DNA of 64,000 nucleotides from Methylotenera sp. L2L1 (GTDB lineage Bacteria; Pseudomonadota; Gammaproteobacteria; Burkholderiales; Methylophilaceae), in contig NZ_JQMG01000001.1 in NCBI RefSeq assembly GCF_000744605.1, positions 1,798,001-1,862,000 on the forward strand. The letters run 5' to 3'. Below the pieces are notes generated by a model. That model saw nothing but the letters and a program-made list of their open reading frames with translations. It was not told the DNA's origin and did not search any database. Shown here one piece after another: positions 9,773 through 19,682 of the stretch. Numbering within the stretch: position 1 is the stretch's first letter; the number at the start of each line of letters is the position of its first letter. The position numbers were made by a program, and so were the translations under genes.

Positions 9773-10723
9773 ATGAACTTAACAACATTGCCACCAGCTA
9801 TTTTTTTAATGGGTCCAACCGCTAGCGGTAAGACCGATTTGGCAGTAAGTCTTTATAAAAAACTACCGATAGAGTTGATTAGTGTAGATTCTGCATTAGT
9901 TTACCAAGAAATGAATATAGGTACGGCTAAGCCTAGTGTTGAAGTGTTGGCAGAAGCGCCGCATGCTTTGATCGATATTATTCCGCCAACGGAAGTGTAC
10001 TCAGCCTCTCAGTTTAGAAATGACGCATTAAGATTAATGGCTGATATCACTGCACGTGGAAGAATTCCATTGTTAGTAGGCGGCACCATGCTTTATTTCA
10101 AAGCGCTAGAAGAGGGCTTAAGTCAATTGCCTGAAGCTGATGCTGATGTAAGACAAAAAATTGAACAAGAGGCATTAGAGCTTGGTTGGCCAGCCATGCA
10201 TGCAAAGTTGGCGTTGGTCGACCCTGAAAGTGCGGCACGCTTACAGCCTAACGATGTGCAAAGAATAGAGCGTGCTTTAGAGGTTTACCGAATCACCGGA
10301 CGCTCCATGACATCATTGCATCAAGCAACAAGTGGCGATGCACTGCCGTACCGATTACTGAAGATTGCATTAGTGCCTAGTGATCGCAAAGTGTTGCATG
10401 AGCGAATTGCTATCAGGTTTGATCAAATGCTAGCGGATAGATTTATTCACGAAGTGAAAGCATTAGTGAAGAAATATCCTGCATTGACATCTGATAGTAC
10501 TTCAATGCGCTGCGTCGGTTATCGTCAGGCTTTAGAGTATTTGGCTGGTGTGTATAATCAGGATGAACTGCGGGATAGAGGTATTTTTGCCACGCGACAA
10601 TTAGCCAAGCGTCAGTTGACATGGTTGCGCAGTATGGAAGGTTTACAACAAGTAGATTGTTTAAATGCGCAGATGCATGAAGATGTGTTGAATACTGTCA
10701 TAACATTTATTAAAGGACAATGA
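9773..10723 (+). CDS. miaA: tRNA dimethylallyltransferase MiaA
   Basis: 316 residues, full family length. The P-loop [12 protein letters not shown] is near the N-terminus, followed by [34 protein letters not shown] and the family motif [11 protein letters not shown]. The enzyme transfers a dimethylallyl group from DMAPP to A37 of tRNAs reading UNN codons. It is a cytoplasmic tRNA modification enzyme. The stop codon overlaps the start of the next gene by four bases (ATGA), implying translational coupling. In related genomes miaA directly follows mutL. Here the divergent channel operon separates them. Confidence 0.97.
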   Translation: MNLTTLPPAIFLMGPTASGKTDLAVSLYKKLPIELISVDSALVYQEMNIGTAKPSVEVLAEAPHALIDIIPPTEVYSASQFRNDALRLMADITARGRIPLLVGGTMLYFKALEEGLSQLPEADADVRQKIEQEALELGWPAMHAKLALVDPESAARLQPNDVQRIERALEVYRITGRSMTSLHQATSGDALPYRLLKIALVPSDRKVLHERIAIRFDQMLADRFIHEVKALVKKYPALTSDSTSMRCVGYRQALEYLAGVYNQDELRDRGIFATRQLAKRQLTWLRSMEGLQQVDCLNAQMHEDVLNTVITFIKGQ

Positions 10724-11310
10724 TGAAAAACTTTGTTAAAGAAAACTTGGTGTTGATTGTGGGGCTGACTTTCCCTCTATTGTTGATTCTCATTTTCTTT
10801 GCATCGACTGTGATTCCAAAGTTAATGAGTCCACCACCGCAATATGAAATGTTGTTTACCACTAAACAGTATGATTACCAAAATAAAACAGACTACTTGA
10901 TTAATTTTTCAGTAAAGAACCAGAAGTTAATGGTTAAAGTGAATAAGAATGAGAACAAAGACCGCAGTTATGATTTAACGCGACTGATGGCTTACGACGC
11001 CAAGGCTGACACTGTGCGCGAAATTACAGTCGATATTTCTAAGGCGATTGCAACTGCGGCTGATGGTGCTGTGGTGTTGCAGGAAACGGAAAATATGACG
11101 ATTGATACTGCAATGGTCTCACCAGATGGCTATCGCCTAGATGGCCCCCATTATGGTGGGGGCGGTATGGTAGGCGGGCTGTTTGGCGGTGGTTATCGCG
11201 ACAGTGGCTTTAGGCTTAGAAAGGGAAGCATTGGTTATAAAATCCCTCATACACAGCAGCATTATTACTACAACCAAGTCCAGTTTGTTGGGTGGGTCAT
11301 CAAAAAATAA
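10720..11310 (+). CDS. Hypothetical membrane-anchored protein
   Basis: 196 residues, not recognised. One strong hydrophobic segment at about 9-33 ([20 protein letters not shown]) acts as a signal anchor, leaving about 160 residues probably in the periplasm. The C-terminal part has a Gly-rich stretch ([14 protein letters not shown]) and an aromatic stretch near the end. It overlaps miaA by ATGA and is followed 9 bp later by a DUF2157 membrane protein, so the three genes probably form one transcript. No catalytic motif is visible. Confidence 0.8.
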   Translation: MMKNFVKENLVLIVGLTFPLLLILIFFASTVIPKLMSPPPQYEMLFTTKQYDYQNKTDYLINFSVKNQKLMVKVNKNENKDRSYDLTRLMAYDAKADTVREITVDISKAIATAADGAVVLQETENMTIDTAMVSPDGYRLDGPHYGGGGMVGGLFGGGYRDSGFRLRKGSIGYKIPHTQQHYYYNQVQFVGWVIKK

Positions 11311-11319
11311 GGGGTTGGT

Positions 11320-12249
11320 ATGTCACTTAAAGATGATGCTTTGCAAGATATTGTTTCGTTAGCGAAATATAATCAAATCACCTTGGCTGAGATTGCACAG
11401 GCGCTTGATACCTCCATGCAGCAGCCAAGCAAAGAGCCAGCGGGGGTGCTGTCCAAGTTGTTTGGCTATATAGGCGGTATTTTCATGTTTGCAGGCATTG
11501 GTGTATTTATATCAATGTATTGGGATGACTTTGGCTCTGCATCACGTGTAATTGTGACGCTAGGCACAGGGCTGACTGCTTTTATCATGGGTTTAGTTTG
11601 CCTAACTAACAGTAAATATGAGCGTGCTACAACGCCGTTATTCTTAATATCGTCGTTGTTACAACCAACTGGCATTATGGTTATGTTGCAGGAGTATTCA
11701 TCCGGTGGTGATGTGCGTCATGGATTGTTGTTCATGGCTGCTTATATGCTGATTCAGCAAGGGGCAGTTTTTTGGGAAAAACAGCGCACTGTGATGGCGT
11801 TTAGTGCAATATTGTTTGGGTGCATCTTTTTTGCAAATTTATTTGATATATGGGATGTGGATGAAAAGCTAATTGGCATTGTGATTGGTAGCTCTTTGTT
11901 GTGTATCGCTTATGCTATTAATCAATCCAAGCATATTGCAATTGCCCCGTTTTGGTACTTTGTTGGAGCAGTGTTGCTACTGTGGTCAATATTTGAATCT
12001 GTAGAAAATACCTTGTTGGAACCTTTGTATCTTGGTGCTACGGCTTTTACAATATTTTTAAGTACCTATGTGCGCAGTAGAACGCTATTGCTGGTAGGTA
12101 CGCTAACGATGCTGCTTTATATCGGATACTATAGTGCAGAGCATTTCGCAAACACGGTGGGCTGGCCTATCGCTTTGGTGATTATCGGCATTGCTTTAAT
12201 CGGCTTGAGTGCACTTGCTGTACGTTTAAATAATCAATACATTAAGTAG
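11320..12249 (+). CDS. DUF2157-like multi-pass membrane protein
   Basis: 309 residues. A short soluble N-terminus (MSLKDDALQDIVSLAKYNQI) resembles the helical start of DUF2157 proteins and is followed by about eight transmembrane helices, the first at LFGYIGGIFMFAGIGVFISM. The function of the family is unknown. It is the third gene of the miaA transcript, with GGGG 6-10 bases before the ATG. A long perfect hairpin follows shortly after its stop and faces the convergent dapC gene. Confidence 0.75.
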   Translation: MSLKDDALQDIVSLAKYNQITLAEIAQALDTSMQQPSKEPAGVLSKLFGYIGGIFMFAGIGVFISMYWDDFGSASRVIVTLGTGLTAFIMGLVCLTNSKYERATTPLFLISSLLQPTGIMVMLQEYSSGGDVRHGLLFMAAYMLIQQGAVFWEKQRTVMAFSAILFGCIFFANLFDIWDVDEKLIGIVIGSSLLCIAYAINQSKHIAIAPFWYFVGAVLLLWSIFESVENTLLEPLYLGATAFTIFLSTYVRSRTLLLVGTLTMLLYIGYYSAEHFANTVGWPIALVIIGIALIGLSALAVRLNNQYIK

Positions 12250-12268
12250 CTTGTTGAGGTTCGAGTGA

Positions 12269-12314
12269 TGGCATTATCACTAATCTGTTTTCATCCAGAT
12301 TAGTGATAATGCCA
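12269..12314. terminator. Long perfect inverted repeat between convergent genes
   Basis: Two 19-bp arms (12269-12287 and 12296-12314) are perfectly complementary around an 8-base loop TTTTCATC. The element lies between the plus-strand DUF2157 gene and the minus-strand dapC, 5 bp beyond the dapC stop. Its position suggests a bidirectional transcript-end hairpin. There is no strong T-tract, so Rho-independent termination is an inference. Confidence 0.7.
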
Positions 12315-12319
12315 GTAGG

Positions 12320-13522
12320 CTAGAAATGGGCACTGATTCGATTAGCCGCTTCTATACACTCTTCATAAGAGGCAACTAAGGCCATACGGATAAAGTTCTT
12401 GCCCGGGTTTACACCGTGGGCCTCACGCGCTAACAGGCTGCCTGGAAGCACAGTAATGTTGAGGTCTCGGTATAGTTTCACTGCAAATTCTGTATCAGAG
12501 ATGTTAGCGTCTTTGATTTTTGCCCATAGGTAAAATGCCGCATCTGGTACCGCTACATCCAATACACTGTTTAGCAATGGTGTGACGTCTTTAAATTTTG
12601 CAGCATAAAGTCTGCGGTTTTCAATCACATGCGCTTCATCGTTCCATGCTGCAATAGAGGCAGCCTGCACGGCAGGGTTCATCGCGCAGCCGTGGTATGT
12701 GCGGTAGAGCGTGAATGATTCAATAATTTTGTCATCGCCAGCCACAAAGCCTGAGCGCATACCTGGTACGTTAGAGCGTTTGGAAAGCGAACTGAACACA
12801 ACCAGATTTTTATAGTCTCTACCCAGTAGATGCGCAGCTTGTAATGCACCTAGTGGTGGTGATGCTTCATCAAAATAGATTTCTGAATAGCATTCGTCAG
12901 CTGCAATCACAAAGCCATATTGGTCTGATAAGCTAAAAATAGTGCGCCATTGCTCTAAGGTCATGACCTTGCCGGATGGGTTGCCCGGGCTGCAAATATA
13001 GACTAATTGTGTACGCGCTAATACATCAGCAGGTACGCTTGAAAAGTCCATCACATGGTTATAGTTTGGATCTTGATGTGGCAGCGTATTTAAAAAGTAG
13101 GGGGTAGCGCCAGCTAAAAATGCAGCGCCTTCGTAAATCTGATAAAACGGATTGGGTGAAATCACGATAGGATCAGGTTTTTTATGATCGATAATCACCT
13201 GGGCAAAAGCAAACAATGCTTCGCGGCTGCCGGTAACAGGCAGAATGGCTTTTTCAGAATTGAGTGCAGGCACTTGGTAGCGACGTGAAATCCAATCAGA
13301 AATCGTAGTTCTTAGCTCAATAGCGCCTATAGTCGTGGGATAATTAGCTAAGCCACTTAGGTTCTTGACTAAGGCGTCTTTAATTAATAGTGGTGTTTCG
13401 TGTTTGGGCTCGCCAATTGATAGGTTAATCGGCTTAAAAGCTGCATTGGGTGTAACACCTTTAAATAGATCGCGCAGACGTTGAAACGGATAGGGCTGTA
13501 ATAAATTTAGATTTGGATTCAT
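12320..13522 (-). CDS. dapC: Succinyldiaminopimelate transaminase DapC
   Basis: A 400-residue fold-type I PLP aminotransferase. The N-terminus MNPNLNLLQPYPFQRLRDLF and the phrase INLSIGEPKHETP are characteristic of the proteobacterial DapC family. The PLP lysine is in SSLSKRSNVPGMRSGF and the conserved Asp in AADECYSEIYFDE. It converts N-succinyl-2-amino-6-ketopimelate and glutamate to N-succinyl-LL-2,6-diaminopimelate in lysine and peptidoglycan precursor synthesis. The start codon is only 14 bp from that of the divergent EamA gene. A TATAAT box lies about 10 bases before the ATG, which could give a very short leader or a leaderless mRNA. Confidence 0.93.
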   Translation of the reverse strand: MNPNLNLLQPYPFQRLRDLFKGVTPNAAFKPINLSIGEPKHETPLLIKDALVKNLSGLANYPTTIGAIELRTTISDWISRRYQVPALNSEKAILPVTGSREALFAFAQVIIDHKKPDPIVISPNPFYQIYEGAAFLAGATPYFLNTLPHQDPNYNHVMDFSSVPADVLARTQLVYICSPGNPSGKVMTLEQWRTIFSLSDQYGFVIAADECYSEIYFDEASPPLGALQAAHLLGRDYKNLVVFSSLSKRSNVPGMRSGFVAGDDKIIESFTLYRTYHGCAMNPAVQAASIAAWNDEAHVIENRRLYAAKFKDVTPLLNSVLDVAVPDAAFYLWAKIKDANISDTEFAVKLYRDLNITVLPGSLLAREAHGVNPGKNFIRMALVASYEECIEAANRISAHF

Positions 13523-13536
13523 AAGGTAACATTATA

Positions 13537-14427
13537 GTGAGCAACGCCAATAATAAAAACTTTTTTGCAGTATTTGGCCTACTTTTTGGTGCATTTTGCT
13601 GGGGCATTATTTGGTATCCATATCGCTTAATGTCCGAGGCTGGTGTGTCTGGGGTAGCCTCCAGCTTTTATACATACGCACTTGCTGTTGTCTTCGCCAG
13701 CGTTTTATTAGGTAAGCATTGGCGAGGCGCCAACAAGCTACCATTGAGCATTGTGTGGTTGGGGATGGTCGCAGGTTGGACAAACCTGAGTTACGTACTA
13801 GCGATCATTGATGGTGAGGTGATGCGTGTGATGTTGCTGTTTTATTTATCACCAATTTGGACCTTAATTCTCGCCCACTTTTGGTTAAAAGAAAAAACTC
13901 TGTTCACAGGCTATATTGCGATAGTTGCTTCCTTGATAGGCGCATTTATTATGCTCTATGACGTTAAGCTTGGCGGCCTGCCACTACCGAGAAATATGCC
14001 GGAGTGGCTGGCATTATCTTCAGGCATCGGCTTTTCCTTAACCAATGTGATTACGAGAAAGTCTAGCCATTTAACTTTAGTGGCTAAGTCCTATGCAATA
14101 TGGATTGGCGTGATGATGGTTGCGCTGTTGTTTGTGCCGATTATGCAAACCAACATACCAAGCCCGACTGTATTTACCCTAACCGAGTGGGCCGTGATGT
14201 CATTCATTGCCTTGCTGTTAATTGCGGCAACTTTTTTTGTGCAGTATGGCGTGGCAAAAATTGAGGCAACACGTGCATCTGTGCTCTTTTTATTTGAGCT
14301 GGTAGTGGCTGCCATCGCTTCGTATTACTTAGCGCATGAAACCATGGAGCTGAATGAGTGGCTGGGCGGGAGCCTCATTGTGATTGCGGCAATATTTGCG
14401 GCGATTCAACATCAGGATGCTGTTTAA
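13537..14427 (+). CDS. EamA/DMT-family transporter
   Basis: 296 residues with about ten hydrophobic helices arranged as two EamA repeats. The first repeat begins FFAVFGLLFGAFCWGIIWYP and the second WLALSSGIGFSLTNVITRKS. It is an inner-membrane permease of the drug/metabolite transporter superfamily. The substrate cannot be predicted. The GTG start at 13537 is preceded by AAGG about 10 bases upstream. It is head-to-head with dapC, which raises the possibility of export of an amino acid or related compound, but that is only positional. Confidence 0.88.
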   Translation: MSNANNKNFFAVFGLLFGAFCWGIIWYPYRLMSEAGVSGVASSFYTYALAVVFASVLLGKHWRGANKLPLSIVWLGMVAGWTNLSYVLAIIDGEVMRVMLLFYLSPIWTLILAHFWLKEKTLFTGYIAIVASLIGAFIMLYDVKLGGLPLPRNMPEWLALSSGIGFSLTNVITRKSSHLTLVAKSYAIWIGVMMVALLFVPIMQTNIPSPTVFTLTEWAVMSFIALLLIAATFFVQYGVAKIEATRASVLFLFELVVAAIASYYLAHETMELNEWLGGSLIVIAAIFAAIQHQDAV

Positions 14428-14511
14428 TTAAGCTTAACGGGTGATGTGCTGGCTATTGTGAGCGGTGTGGCGTGGTTGAAAATGGTGGGGTTTGTTATGG
14501 GTGCAAGGTGT

Positions 14512-16683
14512 TTAGCTGTTTATCTGGGTTAGCAAGAACTGTTCAAACTGCTGCTCGGGTAATGGCTTGCTGTAATAATAGCCTTGCAGTTCATCGCAGC
14601 CTATGGACTTTAGGTAATCATACTGATATTGCGTTTCTACGCCTTCAGCTATCACCTCTATGCCTAAGCTTTGTCCTAAAACGATGATGGCTTTCAGTAT
14701 TGCTTTATTTGCAGGGTCTTCTTCAATACTACTTACGAATACTTTATCTATTTTCAGTCTATCGATAGGAAAGTCTTTTAAATAAGCCAAGCTGGAATAA
14801 CCAGTACCAAAATCATCAATTGCCAGTTTTACGCCAATTTTCTTGAGAGAATGTAATGTCTCTATAAATTTTGATGAATCATCTATCAGTGTATTTTCTG
14901 TGATTTCTAGCTCGAGGTAGCTGGGATCTAATTGCGTAACGCTTAAGATTTTTTTGATGGTGTTGGCTAGGTTGGATTGTCTGAATTGTCGAGGTGAAAC
15001 ATTAACTGCGATAGGAATGTATTGGCCAGTTTTTTCCTGTAAGGCTTTGGCTTTATAGCAGGCCGTGGCGATTACCCATTCACCAATCGTTTCTATTAAA
15101 CCCGTTTCTTCGGCAATGTTGATAAACTTAAGCGGCGATATTAACTCCCCCCCTGCGGGTTGCCAGCGAATTAACGCTTCAGCGCCACATATTTTACCTG
15201 TTGCAAAATTTACTTTAGGTTGGTAATGCAGTATAAACTCTTCTGATTCAATGGCTTGGCGCAGATTATATTCTAATGTGACGCGCTCAGTTAATGCGGC
15301 ATTGAGCGCCTGGGTGTATATCTGGAAGTTATTTCTACCCGCTTTCTTAGCCTTGTACATGGCTGTATCGGCATTGCGGAGCAGTGCGTTTGCATCAAGT
15401 CCGTCATCAGGGTAGATGCTAACACCAATGCTACAAGTGACTAAGTAATCTAGATTGTGAATGGTCATTGGCACAGCAACGGCTTCAAGTACACGCTGCA
15501 TGCTCAGAAAAATATCATTGGTGTCATCAATATTGGTAAGTAGTATGACAAACTCATCACCGCCTAGCCTTACCACCGTGTCGATTTCTCGCACTGCGCT
15601 GGATAATCTTTTGGCCATGATAATGAGCAGCTGATCACCAACTTCATGCCCCATACTATCGTTAATGAGCTTGAATTGGTCTAAATCTAAAAATGCAACC
15701 GCCATTTTGTTCTTATAGCGATTTGCAAAATTGATGCACAGCTGTAACCTATCATTGAGCATGTTGCGATTGGGTAAACCAGTTAAGCTGTCATGCATCG
15801 CCTGATATTCTAGCTTTTCTTCGTAGCTCTTACGGGCAGTGATGTTTTCAACGGTTCCCTCGTAGTAGAGCAGGTTGCCTGACTCGTCGTGTACTACCCG
15901 TGCGTTTTCAGAAATCCATATCGTACTTTTATCTTTCCGATACACTAGTGATTCAAACTTTTCTACGCTATCGTTTTCTTTAAGTAATTGTACAAACTCT
16001 TCACGGCGACCGGGTTTTACATATAGTTGTTCTTGTATATTGTTGAACGCATGGATAAGTTCTTGAGGTGAGCTATAGCCGTACATCCGCGCCAGTGAAT
16101 GATTCACAATCAGGTAATGCCCGTCAGCGGTGGTCTGAAAAATACCCTCAAGGGTATTTTCAAAAATTGAACGGTATTTGAGTTCTGCTGCCAGTAGTGA
16201 TTGTTCAATATTTTTGCGTTTTTCAATATTCTGGATATAACCTTCTAGGGCGATGACGACGCCTGCATCGTTGTAAATTGGGTTGCCACGTTCTAACACC
16301 CAAATAACACTGCCATCTGCATGGCTCAGCCTATATTCAACTTCATACCGATTACCCTCACGGAGCGCGTTTTTGATGGTTTTACGCACCATGGCTCTAT
16401 CATCTTCAAACGTCATTGCTTCATAAGAAATGTATTTATTATGAAGCAGGTCATCGGTGTCGTAGCCCGTTAACTCTTTGCAGCCATTACTGACAAACAC
16501 CATGGTCCAGTCTTTGTCATACAGGCAGCAGTACAGCATTCCTTCAAGGTTGTGCATCAATGCATCATGCATGTGCTTATCATTCTTAAAAGCGACCATG
16601 GGTGTTCCAGATTGATGTCGTGATGATGCAAGTTTCATTGATTTTTTATTATGCAAAAGTTGATGCTTGTATCGATTAAGCAT
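14512..16683 (-). CDS. PAS-PAS-GGDEF-EAL cyclic-di-GMP protein
   Basis: 723 residues with two PAS domains (about 45-155 and 170-285), a GGDEF domain (about 290-458) and an EAL domain (about 470-715). The cyclase motif is intact (GGDEF at 374-378). An inhibitory I-site RxxD is present five residues upstream (REID, 365-368). The EAL motif is intact (AEAL, 501-504), together with DDFGTGYSS, KIDKVF and EGVET. Both synthesis and hydrolysis of c-di-GMP are therefore possible. No membrane segment is seen, so signals are sensed in the cytoplasm. A second start at residue 16 is possible. The gene lies among motility and surface genes (CheW-like, PilU), which c-di-GMP often controls. Confidence 0.93.
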   Translation of the reverse strand: MLNRYKHQLLHNKKSMKLASSRHQSGTPMVAFKNDKHMHDALMHNLEGMLYCCLYDKDWTMVFVSNGCKELTGYDTDDLLHNKYISYEAMTFEDDRAMVRKTIKNALREGNRYEVEYRLSHADGSVIWVLERGNPIYNDAGVVIALEGYIQNIEKRKNIEQSLLAAELKYRSIFENTLEGIFQTTADGHYLIVNHSLARMYGYSSPQELIHAFNNIQEQLYVKPGRREEFVQLLKENDSVEKFESLVYRKDKSTIWISENARVVHDESGNLLYYEGTVENITARKSYEEKLEYQAMHDSLTGLPNRNMLNDRLQLCINFANRYKNKMAVAFLDLDQFKLINDSMGHEVGDQLLIIMAKRLSSAVREIDTVVRLGGDEFVILLTNIDDTNDIFLSMQRVLEAVAVPMTIHNLDYLVTCSIGVSIYPDDGLDANALLRNADTAMYKAKKAGRNNFQIYTQALNAALTERVTLEYNLRQAIESEEFILHYQPKVNFATGKICGAEALIRWQPAGGELISPLKFINIAEETGLIETIGEWVIATACYKAKALQEKTGQYIPIAVNVSPRQFRQSNLANTIKKILSVTQLDPSYLELEITENTLIDDSSKFIETLHSLKKIGVKLAIDDFGTGYSSLAYLKDFPIDRLKIDKVFVSSIEEDPANKAILKAIIVLGQSLGIEVIAEGVETQYQYDYLKSIGCDELQGYYYSKPLPEQQFEQFLLTQINS

Positions 16684-16989
16684 TAACTATGCCAGTTTTT
16701 ATTGAACGCATTTTTTGGTATTCAATCATTCAAGCTCTGCTTTTTAAAAGGCGCTAATGAAAATGCTTATCAATGTTAAATTTCTCTATCTTGGTGTTTT
16801 TGCACACTAATAGTGCATGCTTAGTTATGGTGCACCATCTTAATTTCTACAGTCAATAGAGTAAGTGACTAAAACTTATATCAATATTAAGTGTTGTTCG
16901 ATTGATATTTTGTATTGGCTCATATATTGCTTACTTGATACTTATGCAAGTCACGCGCCTAACTATCAATCACTGTTTGTGAGTTAATA
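16684..16989. other. Divergent intergenic region, no gene seen
   Basis: 306 bp between the divergent GGDEF-EAL and CheW-type genes. A 12-bp perfect palindrome ATGGTGCACCAT is at 16827-16838. It should contain promoters for both genes, but no clear -35/-10 pair was identified. Confidence 0.4.
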
Positions 16990-19530
16990 ATGAATCAGAT
17001 TTCTTCGTTCCAAATCGATAATTACCTACCTTTCATGAGGGATGTTGTTCGTTGTGAACAGTCTTTGCATGAGCTCAATTTAATGTGGAGAATTATTGAA
17101 TCATCAGCAAAAATGAACTGTCCTGTGGAGGCGAAAAGTATACTGCCTACCATGGCTGAAACCCGTGCTGGGTTTAATCGTTTAGAAAAAGAGTTGGTCT
17201 TAAGTTTGGTGCAGGAGAAAGTGGCGACTGTATTTAACGAGATTGGCACTAAGGCAAAGTATGTCATTGATATATTGGTACGTAACCTTTATGAACGGAC
17301 AGCGGATGTTGGGTTTTTAGCCACAGACCGTGAGTTATGTAGTTTTGTGGCAGGGGTTGGTGGCAGCGTTGATGATATACGTTTGCGTTTACGTGCTTAC
17401 CGCAGCAAATATACGGTGTATGACGAGATTATTTTGTTGGATGTTTCTGGTAATGTTTTGGTGCAGATTAACGAAGAAACGCCAATTGAGGGCAGTTTAG
17501 ATTCTTTGATTCACGAAACGTTAAACTCTGAAGACTATGTGGAAACTTATCGTCATACTGATTTACGACCTAATAAAAATAAAGCGCTGATTTATTCCAA
17601 ACGGATGCTGCACCCTGAAACTGGTGCTGTCATTGGTCTGTTGTGCCTATGTTTTAACTTTGTGGAAGAGATGGCGGGTATTTTTCATTCCCATCGTGAC
17701 CCTAGTCTGCGTTCGGTGATGCTGCTGTTAGACCAAAATCAACAGGTCATCGAAACCAGTGATGCACGCTGGATTCCTGTTGGGGCAGTGGTGCCGGTGA
17801 ATCATGACGCTAAATCAGGGCTAATGATATATGGCGGGCGGGAGTATCTGGTTGCAACTTTCAAAGCGAATGGCTACCAAGGTTACATGGGGCCAAAAGG
17901 CTGGCAGGGTCAGGTTATGACGCCTGTAGATATTGCATTTACAGGGCAGGAAACGAGCGCATTAAAGTCTTTAGATGCAAAAGTGGCCAGAGGGTTGTTA
18001 TCGCATGCGCAGTCTTTTTGCCCGCCACTTTATGAGGTAATGACGGCTGCCTCGACCATCCGACGGGTGGTATGGAATGGTCAGGTGATGACCGTTGGGC
18101 AGACCGGTGAACTATTTAAACTTAAAACCATATTAGACCAGATTAGCGAAACCGGTACACGCAGTAATGAACTGTTTGCACAATCCATTAATGACCTTTA
18201 TGAGACAGTGCTTGCCTCAAGGTTGCAAGACTCGGAGTTCATGTCGCATTTGTTGGTGGATTTACTAGACCGTAATTTATACGAACGCTCCGATGACTGC
18301 CGCTGGTGGGCCGTGACGCCTGAGTTAAGAGTTGCACTTGCTTCTGGACGTGTAGATGTGTCGAGTGTCTCGCGTATCACAGAGATATTGAACTATATTA
18401 ATCAACTGTATACCGTGTACACACGTATTTTTGTTTATGATAAACATGGCGTTATCATCGCTAGCACTAACCCAGTAGATGAGAGTGGTTCAATCATCGG
18501 GTCGACCATTGATGATGTCACATTGGCTGAGGTGTTATCTCTGCGTAATGAGCAGCAATATTATGTGTCGCCATTTGAGCCTAGTTCAGTGTATAAAAAT
18601 GATCCCACCTATATTTATCATGCGGCCATTATGTCGCCGGATGGAGGGGATGTCGTTGGTGGTATTGGGATTGTTTTTGATGCGACACCTGAGTTCAATG
18701 CCATGTTGCTGGGCGGTATTGCAGAGAACCAATCGATTAAAGCATTTTATATTGATAGGCAGGCTAAGATTATATCCAGCACCGATTCCTCTCGTCCGGT
18801 AGGTTCTGTATTAGATATTGACCTAGATTTACTCGGTTTGCCTAATGGGAAAAGTGCCTCTCGTATTGTGGTGCGTGATGGGCATTACTGCATTCTTGGG
18901 TGTAGTGTATCTAACGGCTATCGGGAGTTTAAAGTCACTGACGGATATAAGGAAGACGTGATTGCCGTGGTTTATGATGCATTTGGAGAGGTGCGAAATC
19001 ACTTTAGCTCTGGTAATGATTCAGCATCTATTATTCACTCTGATTCTACACAGACCACTGACCCTGAGTTTGCAACATTCTTTGTGGATGAGAAACTGTT
19101 TGCATTGGAAGCTGAAATTGTTTTAGAAGCCTTGTCTGCGTCAGAGATATCTTCAGTATCGATAGGTAGCCGTTCAGAGCGAGTGGGCGTGATTGCAGTG
19201 CAGCATGAGGGCAAGGGCAACAATTACGTTTGGGTTTATGATTTTAGCTATCTATTAAGCGGTGTGCCTTCCGTTGTTGATAGCAACAGTCAGGTGATTG
19301 TCATCATGTGCGGTGAACATAAAGTTGGCTTGCTTGTGGGAGCGTTGCATTCTGTTGCACAGATTAGCAAAACACAAATAAGCACGACGCCACTAGCCAA
19401 TGATAAACGAGGTAATTTAATTAAGTGGATTATTAAGGCGAATGAAGGCAATCTGTTTATTCAATGTGTGGATGTGGATTTTTTATTGAAAATGCTGAGT
19501 AATCCGTTTGATCCGGTAAAACAGCAATAG
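16990..19530 (+). CDS. Soluble tandem Cache-like sensor fused to a CheW domain
   Basis: 846 residues with no transmembrane helix. Two similar modules each begin with a hydrophobic helix and the motif NLYER followed by an acidic residue (residues 99-103 and 429-433), about 330 residues apart. Each continues into a Cache-like alpha/beta sensor region with DSSGxV-type strands such as ILLDVSGNVLVQINEE and FVYDKHGVIIASTNP. The C-terminal 150 residues (from about 697, FFVDEKLFALEAEIVLEAL) match a CheW domain. CheW couples receptors to CheA, so this protein probably delivers an intracellular signal to a chemotaxis or twitching array. It is much larger than a normal CheW of about 160 residues. No che genes are adjacent. 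The start has only a weak ribosome binding site. Confidence 0.8.
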   Translation: MNQISSFQIDNYLPFMRDVVRCEQSLHELNLMWRIIESSAKMNCPVEAKSILPTMAETRAGFNRLEKELVLSLVQEKVATVFNEIGTKAKYVIDILVRNLYERTADVGFLATDRELCSFVAGVGGSVDDIRLRLRAYRSKYTVYDEIILLDVSGNVLVQINEETPIEGSLDSLIHETLNSEDYVETYRHTDLRPNKNKALIYSKRMLHPETGAVIGLLCLCFNFVEEMAGIFHSHRDPSLRSVMLLLDQNQQVIETSDARWIPVGAVVPVNHDAKSGLMIYGGREYLVATFKANGYQGYMGPKGWQGQVMTPVDIAFTGQETSALKSLDAKVARGLLSHAQSFCPPLYEVMTAASTIRRVVWNGQVMTVGQTGELFKLKTILDQISETGTRSNELFAQSINDLYETVLASRLQDSEFMSHLLVDLLDRNLYERSDDCRWWAVTPELRVALASGRVDVSSVSRITEILNYINQLYTVYTRIFVYDKHGVIIASTNPVDESGSIIGSTIDDVTLAEVLSLRNEQQYYVSPFEPSSVYKNDPTYIYHAAIMSPDGGDVVGGIGIVFDATPEFNAMLLGGIAENQSIKAFYIDRQAKIISSTDSSRPVGSVLDIDLDLLGLPNGKSASRIVVRDGHYCILGCSVSNGYREFKVTDGYKEDVIAVVYDAFGEVRNHFSSGNDSASIIHSDSTQTTDPEFATFFVDEKLFALEAEIVLEALSASEISSVSIGSRSERVGVIAVQHEGKGNNYVWVYDFSYLLSGVPSVVDSNSQVIVIMCGEHKVGLLVGALHSVAQISKTQISTTPLANDKRGNLIKWIIKANEGNLFIQCVDVDFLLKMLSNPFDPVKQQ

Positions 19531-19546
19531 TGCGATTGTAATCACG

Positions 19547-19588
19547 CTGTTAACATTCATGCGTAATGGTGCGCATGAATGTTAACAG
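19547..19588. terminator. Long perfect inverted repeat between convergent genes
   Basis: Two 17-bp arms (19547-19563 and 19572-19588) pair perfectly around an 8-base loop TAATGGTG, 16 bp after the CheW-type gene and before the convergent pilU stop. The design (arm length, 8-base loop, convergent location) is the same as at 12269-12314, although the sequence differs. It is probably a bidirectional transcript-end structure. Confidence 0.7.
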
Positions 19589-19682
19589 TAAGTGAGATAT
19601 GACGCAGTTGAAATGGCTATCTTAATTTGATCACCATTCATTTGATACTGACTATGTTAATTGTGAATATGGCGTATGGGGA

